DNA from: Tropicimonas sp033101155
Lineage (GTDB): Bacteria > Pseudomonadota > Alphaproteobacteria > Rhodobacterales > Rhodobacteraceae
Length of the DNA: 64,000 nt
Reading direction: 5' to 3'
Assembly: GCF_033101155.1 (NCBI RefSeq)
Contig: NZ_JAWMPX010000002.1
Location: forward strand, 62,001 to 126,000
The number at the start of each line of letters is the position of its first letter. Within the stretch, counting starts at the first letter, position 1. The notes under the pieces are model-generated. The model searched no databases. It had not been told where the DNA came from and worked only from the letters and a program-made list of their open reading frames with translations. Position numbers and translations under genes: made by a program. Shown one piece after another: positions 44,909 through 53,248 of the stretch.

Positions 44909-46738
44909 ATGGCACGCGCACCCCTTCTCCAGCTCTCCGACATCTCGCTCACCTTTGGCGGCAATCCCGTCTTCTCCGAGCTCGGCCTCTCCGTCCAGCC
45001 CGGCGACCGCATGGCGCTGGTCGGCCGCAATGGATCCGGCAAGTCAACCCTGATGAAGGTCATGGCCGGTCTGGTCGAGCCCGATACCGGCGAACGGATC
45101 GTTCCGCCGGGTGTCCATGTCGGTTACATGGAACAGGACCCCACAATGGCGGGTCATGCGACGCTGGGCGATTTCGCCACCTCCGAGCTGCCCGAGGGCG
45201 AGGCCTACCGGGTGGAAATGGCGGGCGAAGGGCTCAAGCTCGATCTCTCCCGCCCCATCGAAACCGCGTCCGGCGGCGAGCGACGGCGGGCGGCTCTGGC
45301 AAAGCTGCTGGCCGAGGCGCCGGAGTTGATGCTGCTCGACGAGCCGACCAACCATCTCGACATCCAGGCCATCCAGTGGCTCGAGGAACAGCTCGCCGAG
45401 ACCCGCGCGTCCTTCGTCCTGATCTCGCATGACCGCGCCTTCCTCAACCGCCTGACCCGCGCCACGCTCTGGCTCGATCGCGGTGTCGTGCGGCGGCAGG
45501 AGCATGGGTTCACCAGTTTCGAGGAGTGGCGCGACAAGGTCTGGGCCGAGGAAGACGAGGCGCGCCACAAGCTCGACCGCAAGATCAAGGCGGAGGCGCG
45601 TTGGGCGGTCGAGGGGATTTCGGCGCGACGGACCCGCAATCAGGGGCGCGTGCGGGCGCTCGGGGCGCTCAGGGCGGAACGCTCGGCGCAGATCCGGCGG
45701 CAGGGGACGGCCGATCTGGCCATCGACACGGGCAAGGCCTCCGGCAAGCTGGTGGCTGAAGTCAAGGACATCACCAAGGCTTACGACGACAAGCCAATCC
45801 TGAAACCCTTCTCCATGCGCATACAGCGTGGCGAGCGCGTGGCATTTGTCGGCCCCAATGGCGCTGGCAAGACGACGCTGCTGAAGTTGCTCACCGGCGA
45901 GATTGCGCCTGATAGCGGCACGGTCCGGCTTGGCACCAACCTGGAGTTGGCCGTGTTCGACCAGACCCGCGCCCAGCTCAATCCGGATGCCACGCTCTGG
46001 GAAAGCCTCACCGGCGACAAGGCGCTGCGCGTGCAGGGCAGGGGCGGCGACCAGGTCATGGTGCGCGGCACACCGAAACACGTGGTCGGCTATCTCAAGG
46101 ACTTCCTCTTTTCCGAGGCGCAGGCCCGCGCGCCCGTCCATTCGCTGTCTGGTGGCGAGAAGGCGCGGCTGCTGCTGGCGAAGATCCTGGCGCGTCCGGC
46201 GAACCTGCTGGTGCTCGACGAGCCGACCAACGATCTTGATATCGAGACGCTGGACCTGCTGCAGGAACTCATCTCCGACTATGACGGCACCGTGCTGCTT
46301 GTCAGCCACGACCGGGATTTTCTCGACCGGATCGCGACGACGACCGTGGCGATGGAGGGCGACGGACGGGCGATGATCTATGCCGGCGGCTGGAGCGATT
46401 ACCAGGCGCAGCGGGCGGAGACATCGCAGGCCGCGAAGCCGGCAAAACCCAGATCCGGGAAGCAGGGCGCGTCGGCGTCGGATGTGCCGGCTGCGGAGGC
46501 GAAGCCCGCATCGGGCCTGACCTTCACGGAGAAACACCGGCTGGAGGCGCTGCCCGGGGAGATCGAGCGCCTGGAGGCGGAGATCGGCAAGCTGGAGCAA
46601 TTCCTCTCGGACCCGGATCTCTTCGCCAAGCAGCCCGCGAAGTTCGAAAAGGCCAGCACTGCGCTGGTGGAACGCCAGCAGGCCCTGTCGGCAGCCGAAG
46701 AAGAGTGGCTGGAGCTTGAGGAAAAGGCCGCGGGCTGA
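44909..46738 (+). CDS. uup: ABC-F family ATPase, Uup type
   Basis: 609 residues with two ABC domains and no membrane segment. Walker A motifs are GRNGSGKST and GPNGAGKTT, signatures SGGERRRAALA and SGGEKARLLLA, and Walker B regions LMLLDEPTNHLD and LLVLDEPTNDLD. A basic interdomain linker with RRTRNQGR lies about residues 225-265. The C-terminal 75 residues form a coiled coil (IERLEAEIGKLEQFL), as in Uup, which binds DNA and ribosomes. It starts 122 bp after olsB. Confidence 0.93.
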   Translation: MARAPLLQLSDISLTFGGNPVFSELGLSVQPGDRMALVGRNGSGKSTLMKVMAGLVEPDTGERIVPPGVHVGYMEQDPTMAGHATLGDFATSELPEGEAYRVEMAGEGLKLDLSRPIETASGGERRRAALAKLLAEAPELMLLDEPTNHLDIQAIQWLEEQLAETRASFVLISHDRAFLNRLTRATLWLDRGVVRRQEHGFTSFEEWRDKVWAEEDEARHKLDRKIKAEARWAVEGISARRTRNQGRVRALGALRAERSAQIRRQGTADLAIDTGKASGKLVAEVKDITKAYDDKPILKPFSMRIQRGERVAFVGPNGAGKTTLLKLLTGEIAPDSGTVRLGTNLELAVFDQTRAQLNPDATLWESLTGDKALRVQGRGGDQVMVRGTPKHVVGYLKDFLFSEAQARAPVHSLSGGEKARLLLAKILARPANLLVLDEPTNDLDIETLDLLQELISDYDGTVLLVSHDRDFLDRIATTTVAMEGDGRAMIYAGGWSDYQAQRAETSQAAKPAKPRSGKQGASASDVPAAEAKPASGLTFTEKHRLEALPGEIERLEAEIGKLEQFLSDPDLFAKQPAKFEKASTALVERQQALSAAEEEWLELEEKAAG

Positions 46739-46982
46739 AACGGTCGGGGCGGTGGTGCGAGGGTCCGACGGGCCCGTCGATACCCGCAAATCTCGGTTTT
46801 TCGAGGCTGCGGGGCCTAGGACGAATGGCGAAAGGCATGGACGGGCGGACGTTCATTCGGCTGACATGTCTGTCCAACGCGACAAATCGGTGCCCGAGTG
46901 CGAAAATGAAGCTGGCAGCCGACGGAAAATCGGCACAAACTGCGTATCAGGATAGCGCGACGTTGACGTATTGGAGGATTTG

Positions 46983-47444
46983 ATGATCCGCTTCGCACTT
47001 CCGATTGCAATGAGCCTTGCCCTCTTGGGCACGTCCGCCCCGGCACAGCAATTCGTGCCCATGGGAAATGCCCTTGCGCGATGGGACGCGAACAATGATG
47101 GCAGGGTGACGTTGACCGAGATCGAGACCGGCCGCGCCGCGCTCTTCCGGGCCTATGACAGCAATGGCGACGGGGGTCTTTCCGCGGCTGAATTTGACCG
47201 GATCACCCCGAAATCCAATAGCGGGCGTCAGGCCAGCACATTGCGCTCAACGCAGGGCGCCCTTCGGACCCAGATCGACACGAATGGAGATGGTCGCGTC
47301 AGCCAGAGGGAATACGTCGCCGGTGCGCGGCTCTGGCGCGACCGCCTGGACAGCAACGGAGACGGTGTCCTGACGGCCGCCGATTTCGGTCGGGCCGGAC
47401 GCGGCGCCGGGCAAGGGCGTGGGATGCGCTGGAACAACGGGTAA
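46983..47444 (+). CDS. Exported EF-hand calcium-binding protein
   Basis: 153 residues with a signal peptide (MIRFALPIAMSLALLGTSAPA). Four canonical EF-hand loops are visible: DANNDGRVTLTE, DSNGDGGLSAAE, DTNGDGRVSQRE and DSNGDGVLTAAD. Probably a periplasmic calcium buffer or sensor. The start follows GGAGG at 46974. The C-terminus is Gly/Arg-rich. Neighbour to the metal transporter genes that follow. Confidence 0.9.
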   Translation: MIRFALPIAMSLALLGTSAPAQQFVPMGNALARWDANNDGRVTLTEIETGRAALFRAYDSNGDGGLSAAEFDRITPKSNSGRQASTLRSTQGALRTQIDTNGDGRVSQREYVAGARLWRDRLDSNGDGVLTAADFGRAGRGAGQGRGMRWNNG

Positions 47445-47483
47445 GCGGGGGCCATGTGCCTTGAGCCAGGCGTCTCTGACCGT

Positions 47484-48449
47484 TCAGTCGGCAGAGCGTT
47501 CGGATGCGATATCCCGAAGCGCATCGCGCACGATCACCAGCGAGGAATGGAGAAACAGCCCGGCAATCGCGAAAGCGACAATCAGGTCGGGCCAGACCGT
47601 CTCTGTCAGCGCAACAAGGACCGCCGCGACAACCACCGCCGCGTTGCCGATCGCATCATTGCGCGAAAACAGCCAGACAGCCCGGACATTCGCATCCCCC
47701 GCACGGTGAGGCACCAGAACCAGCGCCGCCGCGACATTTACCCCAAGGGCGATGAGCGCGAAGCTGCCCATGAGGTCGGCTTCGACAGGTTGCTGGGCGA
47801 ATATGCGCCAGAAAGTGCTCGCGACCACCGCCACCCCGAGCCCTCCCAGGAACAGGCCTTGAATGAGCGCCGAACGCGCGCGCCACAGCAAACTCCAGCC
47901 AATCGCCAGAACGCCCAGGAATGTGATCAGGCCGTCGCCAAGGAAGTCGAGCGCGTCCGCTTTCAAGGCCTGCGATCCCGCGAGGAAGCCGCCGACCATT
48001 TCGATCACCCCGTAGCCCAGATTGAGGGCAAGGACGATCCAGAGCGCGCGCCTGTATCCGGCAGCGAGATGTGGCCGGGCATCGGCGCTTTCGGTCACGG
48101 CTTCGGTCGGGAGGCGGTCGAGGTGGTAGCCGGCGTCGGTGACGGCGCGCTCGACACCTGCCAGGCGCGTATCGCCTCGCGAAACACCCAGCGAGAGGAT
48201 CTGCGAGGCCGTCGAGATCCGAAGCCTATCGATCCCCGCGGATCGCACGGCCTTTTCGATCTTTGCGGCACAGGATGGGCAATCCATACCCGTCACGCGG
48301 TATTCTACAGCTTGGTCCAATTCGGCAATCTCCGGCCTTGTCGCTGGACCGTAATCCGGGAACAGGCTGGGGAAAAGCCCGCCCTCCGCGCTTGGGCGGT
48401 GAAACCGGATGCGGCTTCCGTCAAGGCAGACTCCTTTGGCGGCGCGCAT
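47484..48449 (-). CDS. Cation-diffusion-facilitator exporter with N-terminal HMA domain
   Basis: 321 residues. An HMA metal-binding domain (about 48-112) has the motif GMDCPSC. Six membrane segments of a CDF exporter follow, including the metal-site helix KADALDFLGD and, near the end, SRNDAIGNAAVVVAAV. It likely exports a divalent heavy metal from the cytoplasm. The first 45 residues are unusual for the family, so the true start may be downstream. Divergent from the VIT1 gene. Confidence 0.86.
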   Translation of the reverse strand: MRAAKGVCLDGSRIRFHRPSAEGGLFPSLFPDYGPATRPEIAELDQAVEYRVTGMDCPSCAAKIEKAVRSAGIDRLRISTASQILSLGVSRGDTRLAGVERAVTDAGYHLDRLPTEAVTESADARPHLAAGYRRALWIVLALNLGYGVIEMVGGFLAGSQALKADALDFLGDGLITFLGVLAIGWSLLWRARSALIQGLFLGGLGVAVVASTFWRIFAQQPVEADLMGSFALIALGVNVAAALVLVPHRAGDANVRAVWLFSRNDAIGNAAVVVAAVLVALTETVWPDLIVAFAIAGLFLHSSLVIVRDALRDIASERSAD

Positions 48450-48544
48450 GTCTCCCCGGCCGGCGTCTTGGGAGCCGGCTGTCCGTGCGCCGCCCCGGGT
48501 TTCGCGATAGCATCCAGAGAGCGACCGATGAACAGAGGTGAATT

Positions 48545-49279
48545 GTGTTGAAAATCGACTGGCGCGATCACCGCCGGCAGGAACACGGCCTGGGGCAGAT
48601 TCAGGAATACCTGAAGCAGATCGTCTATGGCGGCAATGACGGCATCGTCACGACATTCGCAATCGTCGCCGGTTTCGCAGGAGCCACTGCCGACGGCGTG
48701 GCGCAGATCGGGGGGCTGGCGGTGCTGGTCTTCGGACTGGCCAATCTCTTCGCCGATGCCGTGTCGATGGGGCTGGGCGAGTTCCTGTCGACCCGGTCGC
48801 AGCGTGATCTCTATGTCTCGCAACGCCGGGTCGAACTGGAGGAGTTGCAGACCAATCCCGAGCAGGAGCGGCGCGAGATCGTCCAGATGCTGGTCGAGCG
48901 GGGGCTGGATGCCGGGGCCGCGGAGCATATGTCCCGCGAGTTGATTCGATGCCCGGAGATCGTTGCCGATATGATGATGAGCTACGAGCTGGAAATGCCG
49001 GACATGCGCAATGGCTCGCCCGCGCTGGACGGGTTGATGACCTTCGTGTCTTTTCTCACCTTCGGGTCGATCCCGCTGATGCCGTATTTCCTGTTCGAAC
49101 CGACGGACGCGACTTTCTACGGCTCCCTCGCGGCCACATTTTCGGCGCTTGTCCTGTTGGGACTTCTGCGATGGTGGTCGACCCGGGAGAGCGTGCTGCG
49201 CTGCGTCGGTGAGACGGTGCTGGTCGGCGGTGCCTGCGCGGTGGTGGCCTATGGCGTCGGGGCAATTGTCGGCGGATAG
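48545..49279 (+). CDS. VIT1/CCC1-type iron/manganese transporter
   Basis: 244 residues from a GTG start with AGAGGTG upstream. Family motifs: YLKQIVYGGNDGIVTTFAIVAG and FADAVSMGLGEFLSTRSQRD, then a Glu-rich cytoplasmic metal-binding helix (ELEELQTNPEQERREI), and C-terminal membrane helices. Five hydrophobic segments. The second VIT1-type protein in the window, besides MbfA. Confidence 0.9.
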   Translation: MLKIDWRDHRRQEHGLGQIQEYLKQIVYGGNDGIVTTFAIVAGFAGATADGVAQIGGLAVLVFGLANLFADAVSMGLGEFLSTRSQRDLYVSQRRVELEELQTNPEQERREIVQMLVERGLDAGAAEHMSRELIRCPEIVADMMMSYELEMPDMRNGSPALDGLMTFVSFLTFGSIPLMPYFLFEPTDATFYGSLAATFSALVLLGLLRWWSTRESVLRCVGETVLVGGACAVVAYGVGAIVGG

Positions 49280-49292
49280 CGGGCGGTTGACT

Positions 49293-50684
49293 TCATGACC
49301 GGACCTTGATGCGGGTCATCATGCCGGCATAGGCATGGGTCAGCATGTGGCAGTGGAATACCCAGTCGCCGGGGTTGTGGGCCATGAAGGCGATTTCCCG
49401 TTTTTCGTCGCCAAACATCAGCAGCGTGTCCCGCATCGGGCCGAGCGTGCCATCCGCATGCACCTCGCGGAAATGATGCCCGTGCAGATGCATCGCATGC
49501 GGGAACATCGTGTCATTCTGCAACATCACCCGCACCGTCTGGCCGCGATCGGCAATCAGCAGCGGGTCTTCCGGCATGCCGACATTGCCGTTCATCGCCC
49601 AGAACTTCATCGATTGCGCCGCCTCGCGGAAGCCGACCTCGCGCCCGTCCATCCGGGCCGACCCAAAGCCACGCATCGCGCCGCCTTCCATCTGAAGCGT
49701 GCTGCGCAGGGCATCGTCCAGACCGGTGACCGCCATATCGGGATTCGGCGGCAGGGGCGCGGGTGTTGGACGCCGGTTTTCTGACGCCTTGCCCTCGACG
49801 GTGAACAGGACGTGGCTGAATGCGTCGCCGCGATCGAGCCGGACCAGATGCGCTTCGCCGCCATCTTCCGCAGTCACATCGACGATGATGTCGGCCCGTT
49901 GCGCGGGGGCAAGTCGCAGGGTGTCAGGAACCGGTCGCGGCACCTCCAGTGGCATCCCGTCCAGCGCCACGATCCAGCCGTCGAGCCCCTGCAACTGCAG
50001 CTCGAAGACCCTCGCATTGGCCGTGTTCAGCAGCCGCAACCGCAACCGCTCATGCTGTTGTGTGGAGAACGAGGCGTTGAAGATGCCATTTGTGACCGCG
50101 ATATTCCCCAGCCGTCCGCCGTGACTGAAATCATGCATGTTGCCGAAATCGGCGATCTGGCCGGTCTCCGGATCAAGACGGAAATCGTCCAGAACAAGGA
50201 CTTCCTCCCGGTCCACGTCCGGCCCCTCGGGCTCCTCGACGATCAAGGCGCCCTGCAACCCCCGGGCGACCTGTTCGTAGGACTTGTTATGCGAGTGGTA
50301 CCAATAGGTTCCGGCATCCGGCAGGTCGAATTCATACAGAAACTCCCCGCCCGGCGGCACGGCGTCCTGGGTCACGCCGGGGACGCCGTCCATGGCGTTG
50401 TCGATGCGAATACCGTGCCAGTGCAGCGATGTCGGCTCGTCAAGCGCGTTGATCAACCGGCGCTGCAGGCGGTCGCCCTGCCGTGCCCGGATCTCCGCGC
50501 CGGGGACGCTGCCGCCATAGCACCAGATCCCGGTCTTCGGATACCCCTCCGGCGCGATCTGCATTTCGGACAGGGCCGCTTCGAGCACCTCCGCCGGCGC
50601 TCCGCTCGACAGCGTGACGCGTGGCGCGAGAGATGCGCCGGTCATCGCCGCAGCGCCGGCCAGCATGGATCGCCGTGATATCAT
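49293..50684 (-). CDS. Multicopper oxidase with Tat signal
   Basis: 463 residues. Twin-arginine signal SRRSMLAGAAAMTGASLA, so exported folded. Copper ligands in all four sites: HWHGIRID, WYHSHNK, HAMHLHGHHF and HCHMLTHAYAGMM, the last giving type 1 Cys, His and axial Met. The family includes CueO/CopA-like copper-resistance oxidases and laccases. No Met-rich insert of CueO is seen. The ATG at 50684 follows GGAG at 7 nt. It converges with the VIT1 gene. Confidence 0.93.
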   Translation of the reverse strand: MISRRSMLAGAAAMTGASLAPRVTLSSGAPAEVLEAALSEMQIAPEGYPKTGIWCYGGSVPGAEIRARQGDRLQRRLINALDEPTSLHWHGIRIDNAMDGVPGVTQDAVPPGGEFLYEFDLPDAGTYWYHSHNKSYEQVARGLQGALIVEEPEGPDVDREEVLVLDDFRLDPETGQIADFGNMHDFSHGGRLGNIAVTNGIFNASFSTQQHERLRLRLLNTANARVFELQLQGLDGWIVALDGMPLEVPRPVPDTLRLAPAQRADIIVDVTAEDGGEAHLVRLDRGDAFSHVLFTVEGKASENRRPTPAPLPPNPDMAVTGLDDALRSTLQMEGGAMRGFGSARMDGREVGFREAAQSMKFWAMNGNVGMPEDPLLIADRGQTVRVMLQNDTMFPHAMHLHGHHFREVHADGTLGPMRDTLLMFGDEKREIAFMAHNPGDWVFHCHMLTHAYAGMMTRIKVRS

Positions 50685-51360
50685 CGTCTTGCTCCCGTGT
50701 TGGGTCCTGTGAGCCGTGGACGGTCCCCAAGGAGTATCATTTTTTTCGGCGGCGCGGGCCGCAATTTCGACCGGGTCCCCGAGTGTCGGGATATTCCGGC
50801 GATGTCGGTGCGACAGGCCATGGGGCCACAGGCGCGTGAGAGAGGCATTCGACTCCATTGCAAAAGGCGCGCGGCGGACAAGCATTCCACCGCATGAACA
50901 GGTCTTCACCGGGACCGCAACCGACAGCGACACCGGCGCAGGTACGGGCCTTCCTGCGCTGGAGGGTCAAGCTTGCAGAGTTGACAAAATGGTGAGCACA
51001 CCGCGGAGAAAACTGCGGCTCTTGCCGTGACGCACGCAGAAGCCACATCCTTCGCAATGTCTCTCGAAGAGGTCGTGGTCATCTGTGCAATCATGAACCG
51101 TTTTCCAAGCCTCGGAACGGTCCACATTGCGCGGGAGGGATGAGCATTTCCGAGGGACAGGGATGGATCCTTCACATGCTGATTAGCGCCATACCACCGC
51201 CCGAAATCTCGTGTTTCCGCTTGTCCGAAAGACCCGGTCTGGAGGAAGTCCGGAAAAATTTTGAGTGTCTAACGGGAATTGGGTGCTAAGGTTCGAGGGA
51301 TTTCCTCGTCGCCATGTTTCGGCATTTATTGCTTTTTTTTGTCGGAACAAGGCTGAATTG
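50685..51360. other. 676-bp gap before the secretion cluster, no gene recognised
   Basis: It should hold the promoters of the multicopper oxidase (minus) and of the 51361 operon (plus). Open frames here are Arg/Pro-rich and lack ribosome sites. The last 110 bp become AT-richer (AAAAATTTTGAGT near 51255, a run of eight T near 51330), suggesting the operon promoter and a leader, but no convincing -35/-10 pair was found. No copper-regulator box recognised. Confidence 0.4.
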
Positions 51361-53232
51361 ATGTCTCCAGAACTGTACCGGACCGACAACGAAGCTTCCT
51401 CCAGTTCGGATGCGCCGATCAGCTATTCCATGCTGGACCAGTCACTGTGGACACGGTTCCAGCAGGCGGAAAGCACCGATGATTTCCTCGAGAGCTGGTT
51501 TGCATTGCTGATGCGGCAGCAGCCGGCCGGATCGCAGGGGGTGCTGCTGGTCGGAGACGCTCCGGACATTGGCCCGTTCGCGCCGGTGAGTGCCTGGCCG
51601 GCCAGGCAGCCGCCGTCACAGGCAATGCTCGACGCCGGCGAACAGGCGCTCGGCCGACGCAGCGGCGTCGTCGTGGGCGAGGGGGATGACGGGCGAATCC
51701 TGGCGTGGCCGCTGGTGGTGTTCGAACAACTTTTCGGGGCGGTTGCCGTGGCGGTTGGTGACAGCGCGGCGCCGACGGCGGAACTGTTTCGGCGACTCCA
51801 GTGGGGCGCGGCCTGGGTCGAGCTTCTGTTGCGGCGCGAGCAGGAAACGCAGGATGGCGAGCTGCGCGAGCGGGTCTCGGCGGCTTTCGACATGCTCGCA
51901 ACGGTGCTCGAACATCCGGATTTCGACGATGCCTGCAACGCCCTTGTGACGGACCTGGCCCGACGCCTCGATTGCGAGACCGTGAGCATCGGGTTCCTGC
52001 ATCGCGGGGGGATGCGGGTGAAAGCGGTGTCGAGCGCTTCTACGTTCGGGCGGCGCACCGACCTGATCCGGGATATTGCGCTGGCGATGGACGAGGCGGC
52101 GGACCAGCGCGCGGTGGTGCTCTGGCCGGCGCCGGAGGATTGGGAGTTTCGCGTGACCCGCGCCCATGACGAGCTGGCGCGCAGCCACGGGGTCGGCGCG
52201 GTGCTGACGATTCCGTTGCAGGCGCGGGACGCGTTTGTCGGGGCGCTCTGTTTCGAGCGGCCGAGAGGAGACGGTTTCACCGCGGCCGATGTGGAAATGT
52301 GCGACGCGGTGGCTTGTGTCGCGGGGCCGGTTCTGGACGAAAAACGGTCCAATGACAGGCTGTTGCCGGTCAAGATCGCCCAATCCGCAGGGCGGTTTCT
52401 CCGCCAGCTTTTTGGGCCATCGCATTTCGGTGCCAAGATGGCGACCCTGGCGCTTGCCGGGCTGATTGCCTTTTTCAGCTATGCAAAGACCGACTACGTG
52501 GTGTCCTCCCCGGCGCGGCTCGAGGGAACCGTGCAGCGCAGCGTTGTGGCGCCGTTCAACGGGTATCTTGCCGCCCAGAAAGTGCGCGCCGGCGATCTGG
52601 TGGAAGAGGAAGAGATCGTCGCGGTGCTCGACGAGAAGGACCTGTCGCTGGAACGGCTCCGTCTGGTCACCGAACGGCAGCAACGGACGAGCGAGCTTGA
52701 CCGGGCGATCGCGGATCGCGATCGGGCGCAGGCGAATATCATCCGCGCGCAGCTCGACCAGAATGACGCGCAGCTATCGTTGGTGGACGAGCAGCTCGCG
52801 CGTACCCTGATCCGGGCGCCGTTTGCCGGCTATGTCGTGGAGGGCGACCTCAGCCAGCGGGTCGGGGCGTCGATCGAACGCGGCGAGACGCTGTTCATGG
52901 TTGCGCCGCTGGCGAGTTTCCGTGTCGTCCTGGAGATCGGCGAGCGCGATATCCCGGACGTGACACCGGGGCAGGAGGGGACGTTGCGCGTCTCGGCCTT
53001 CCCGGAGGCGCCGCTTGGCTATCGGGTCGTGCGGGTCACGCCGCTGGCGCAGCAGGCGGATGGGCGGAATTTCTTTCGCGTCGAGGCGGAGCTTCTGGGC
53101 GGCAGCGACAAGTTGCGGCCCGGCATGGAAGGAGTTGCGCGCACCGAGATTGGCGAACGCCTGCTGATCGCCAGCCTGACCGACGATCTGGTGGACTGGA
53201 TGCGTCTCGCTCTCTGGAAATGGGCGCCGTGA
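51361..53232 (+). CDS. GAF-domain/HlyD membrane-fusion protein
   Basis: 623 residues. A cytoplasmic N-terminal part contains a GAF-like sensor domain (about 175-335, LATVLEHPDFDDACNALV to CDAVACVAGPVL). One transmembrane helix follows (about 360-378, MATLALAGLIAFFSY), then a HlyD-type periplasmic adaptor: a lipoyl half-motif VVAPFNGYLAAQKVRAGDLV, a coiled-coil hairpin (RLRLVTERQQRTSELDRAIA), a second half ALIRAPFAGY-like segment and a beta-barrel. A sensory domain on an export adaptor is unusual and suggests signal-gated secretion. First gene of the cluster, 16 bp before the M50 gene. Confidence 0.85.
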   Translation: MSPELYRTDNEASSSSDAPISYSMLDQSLWTRFQQAESTDDFLESWFALLMRQQPAGSQGVLLVGDAPDIGPFAPVSAWPARQPPSQAMLDAGEQALGRRSGVVVGEGDDGRILAWPLVVFEQLFGAVAVAVGDSAAPTAELFRRLQWGAAWVELLLRREQETQDGELRERVSAAFDMLATVLEHPDFDDACNALVTDLARRLDCETVSIGFLHRGGMRVKAVSSASTFGRRTDLIRDIALAMDEAADQRAVVLWPAPEDWEFRVTRAHDELARSHGVGAVLTIPLQARDAFVGALCFERPRGDGFTAADVEMCDAVACVAGPVLDEKRSNDRLLPVKIAQSAGRFLRQLFGPSHFGAKMATLALAGLIAFFSYAKTDYVVSSPARLEGTVQRSVVAPFNGYLAAQKVRAGDLVEEEEIVAVLDEKDLSLERLRLVTERQQRTSELDRAIADRDRAQANIIRAQLDQNDAQLSLVDEQLARTLIRAPFAGYVVEGDLSQRVGASIERGETLFMVAPLASFRVVLEIGERDIPDVTPGQEGTLRVSAFPEAPLGYRVVRVTPLAQQADGRNFFRVEAELLGGSDKLRPGMEGVARTEIGERLLIASLTDDLVDWMRLALWKWAP

Positions 53233-53248
53233 TGGGGAGCGCGCGCGC

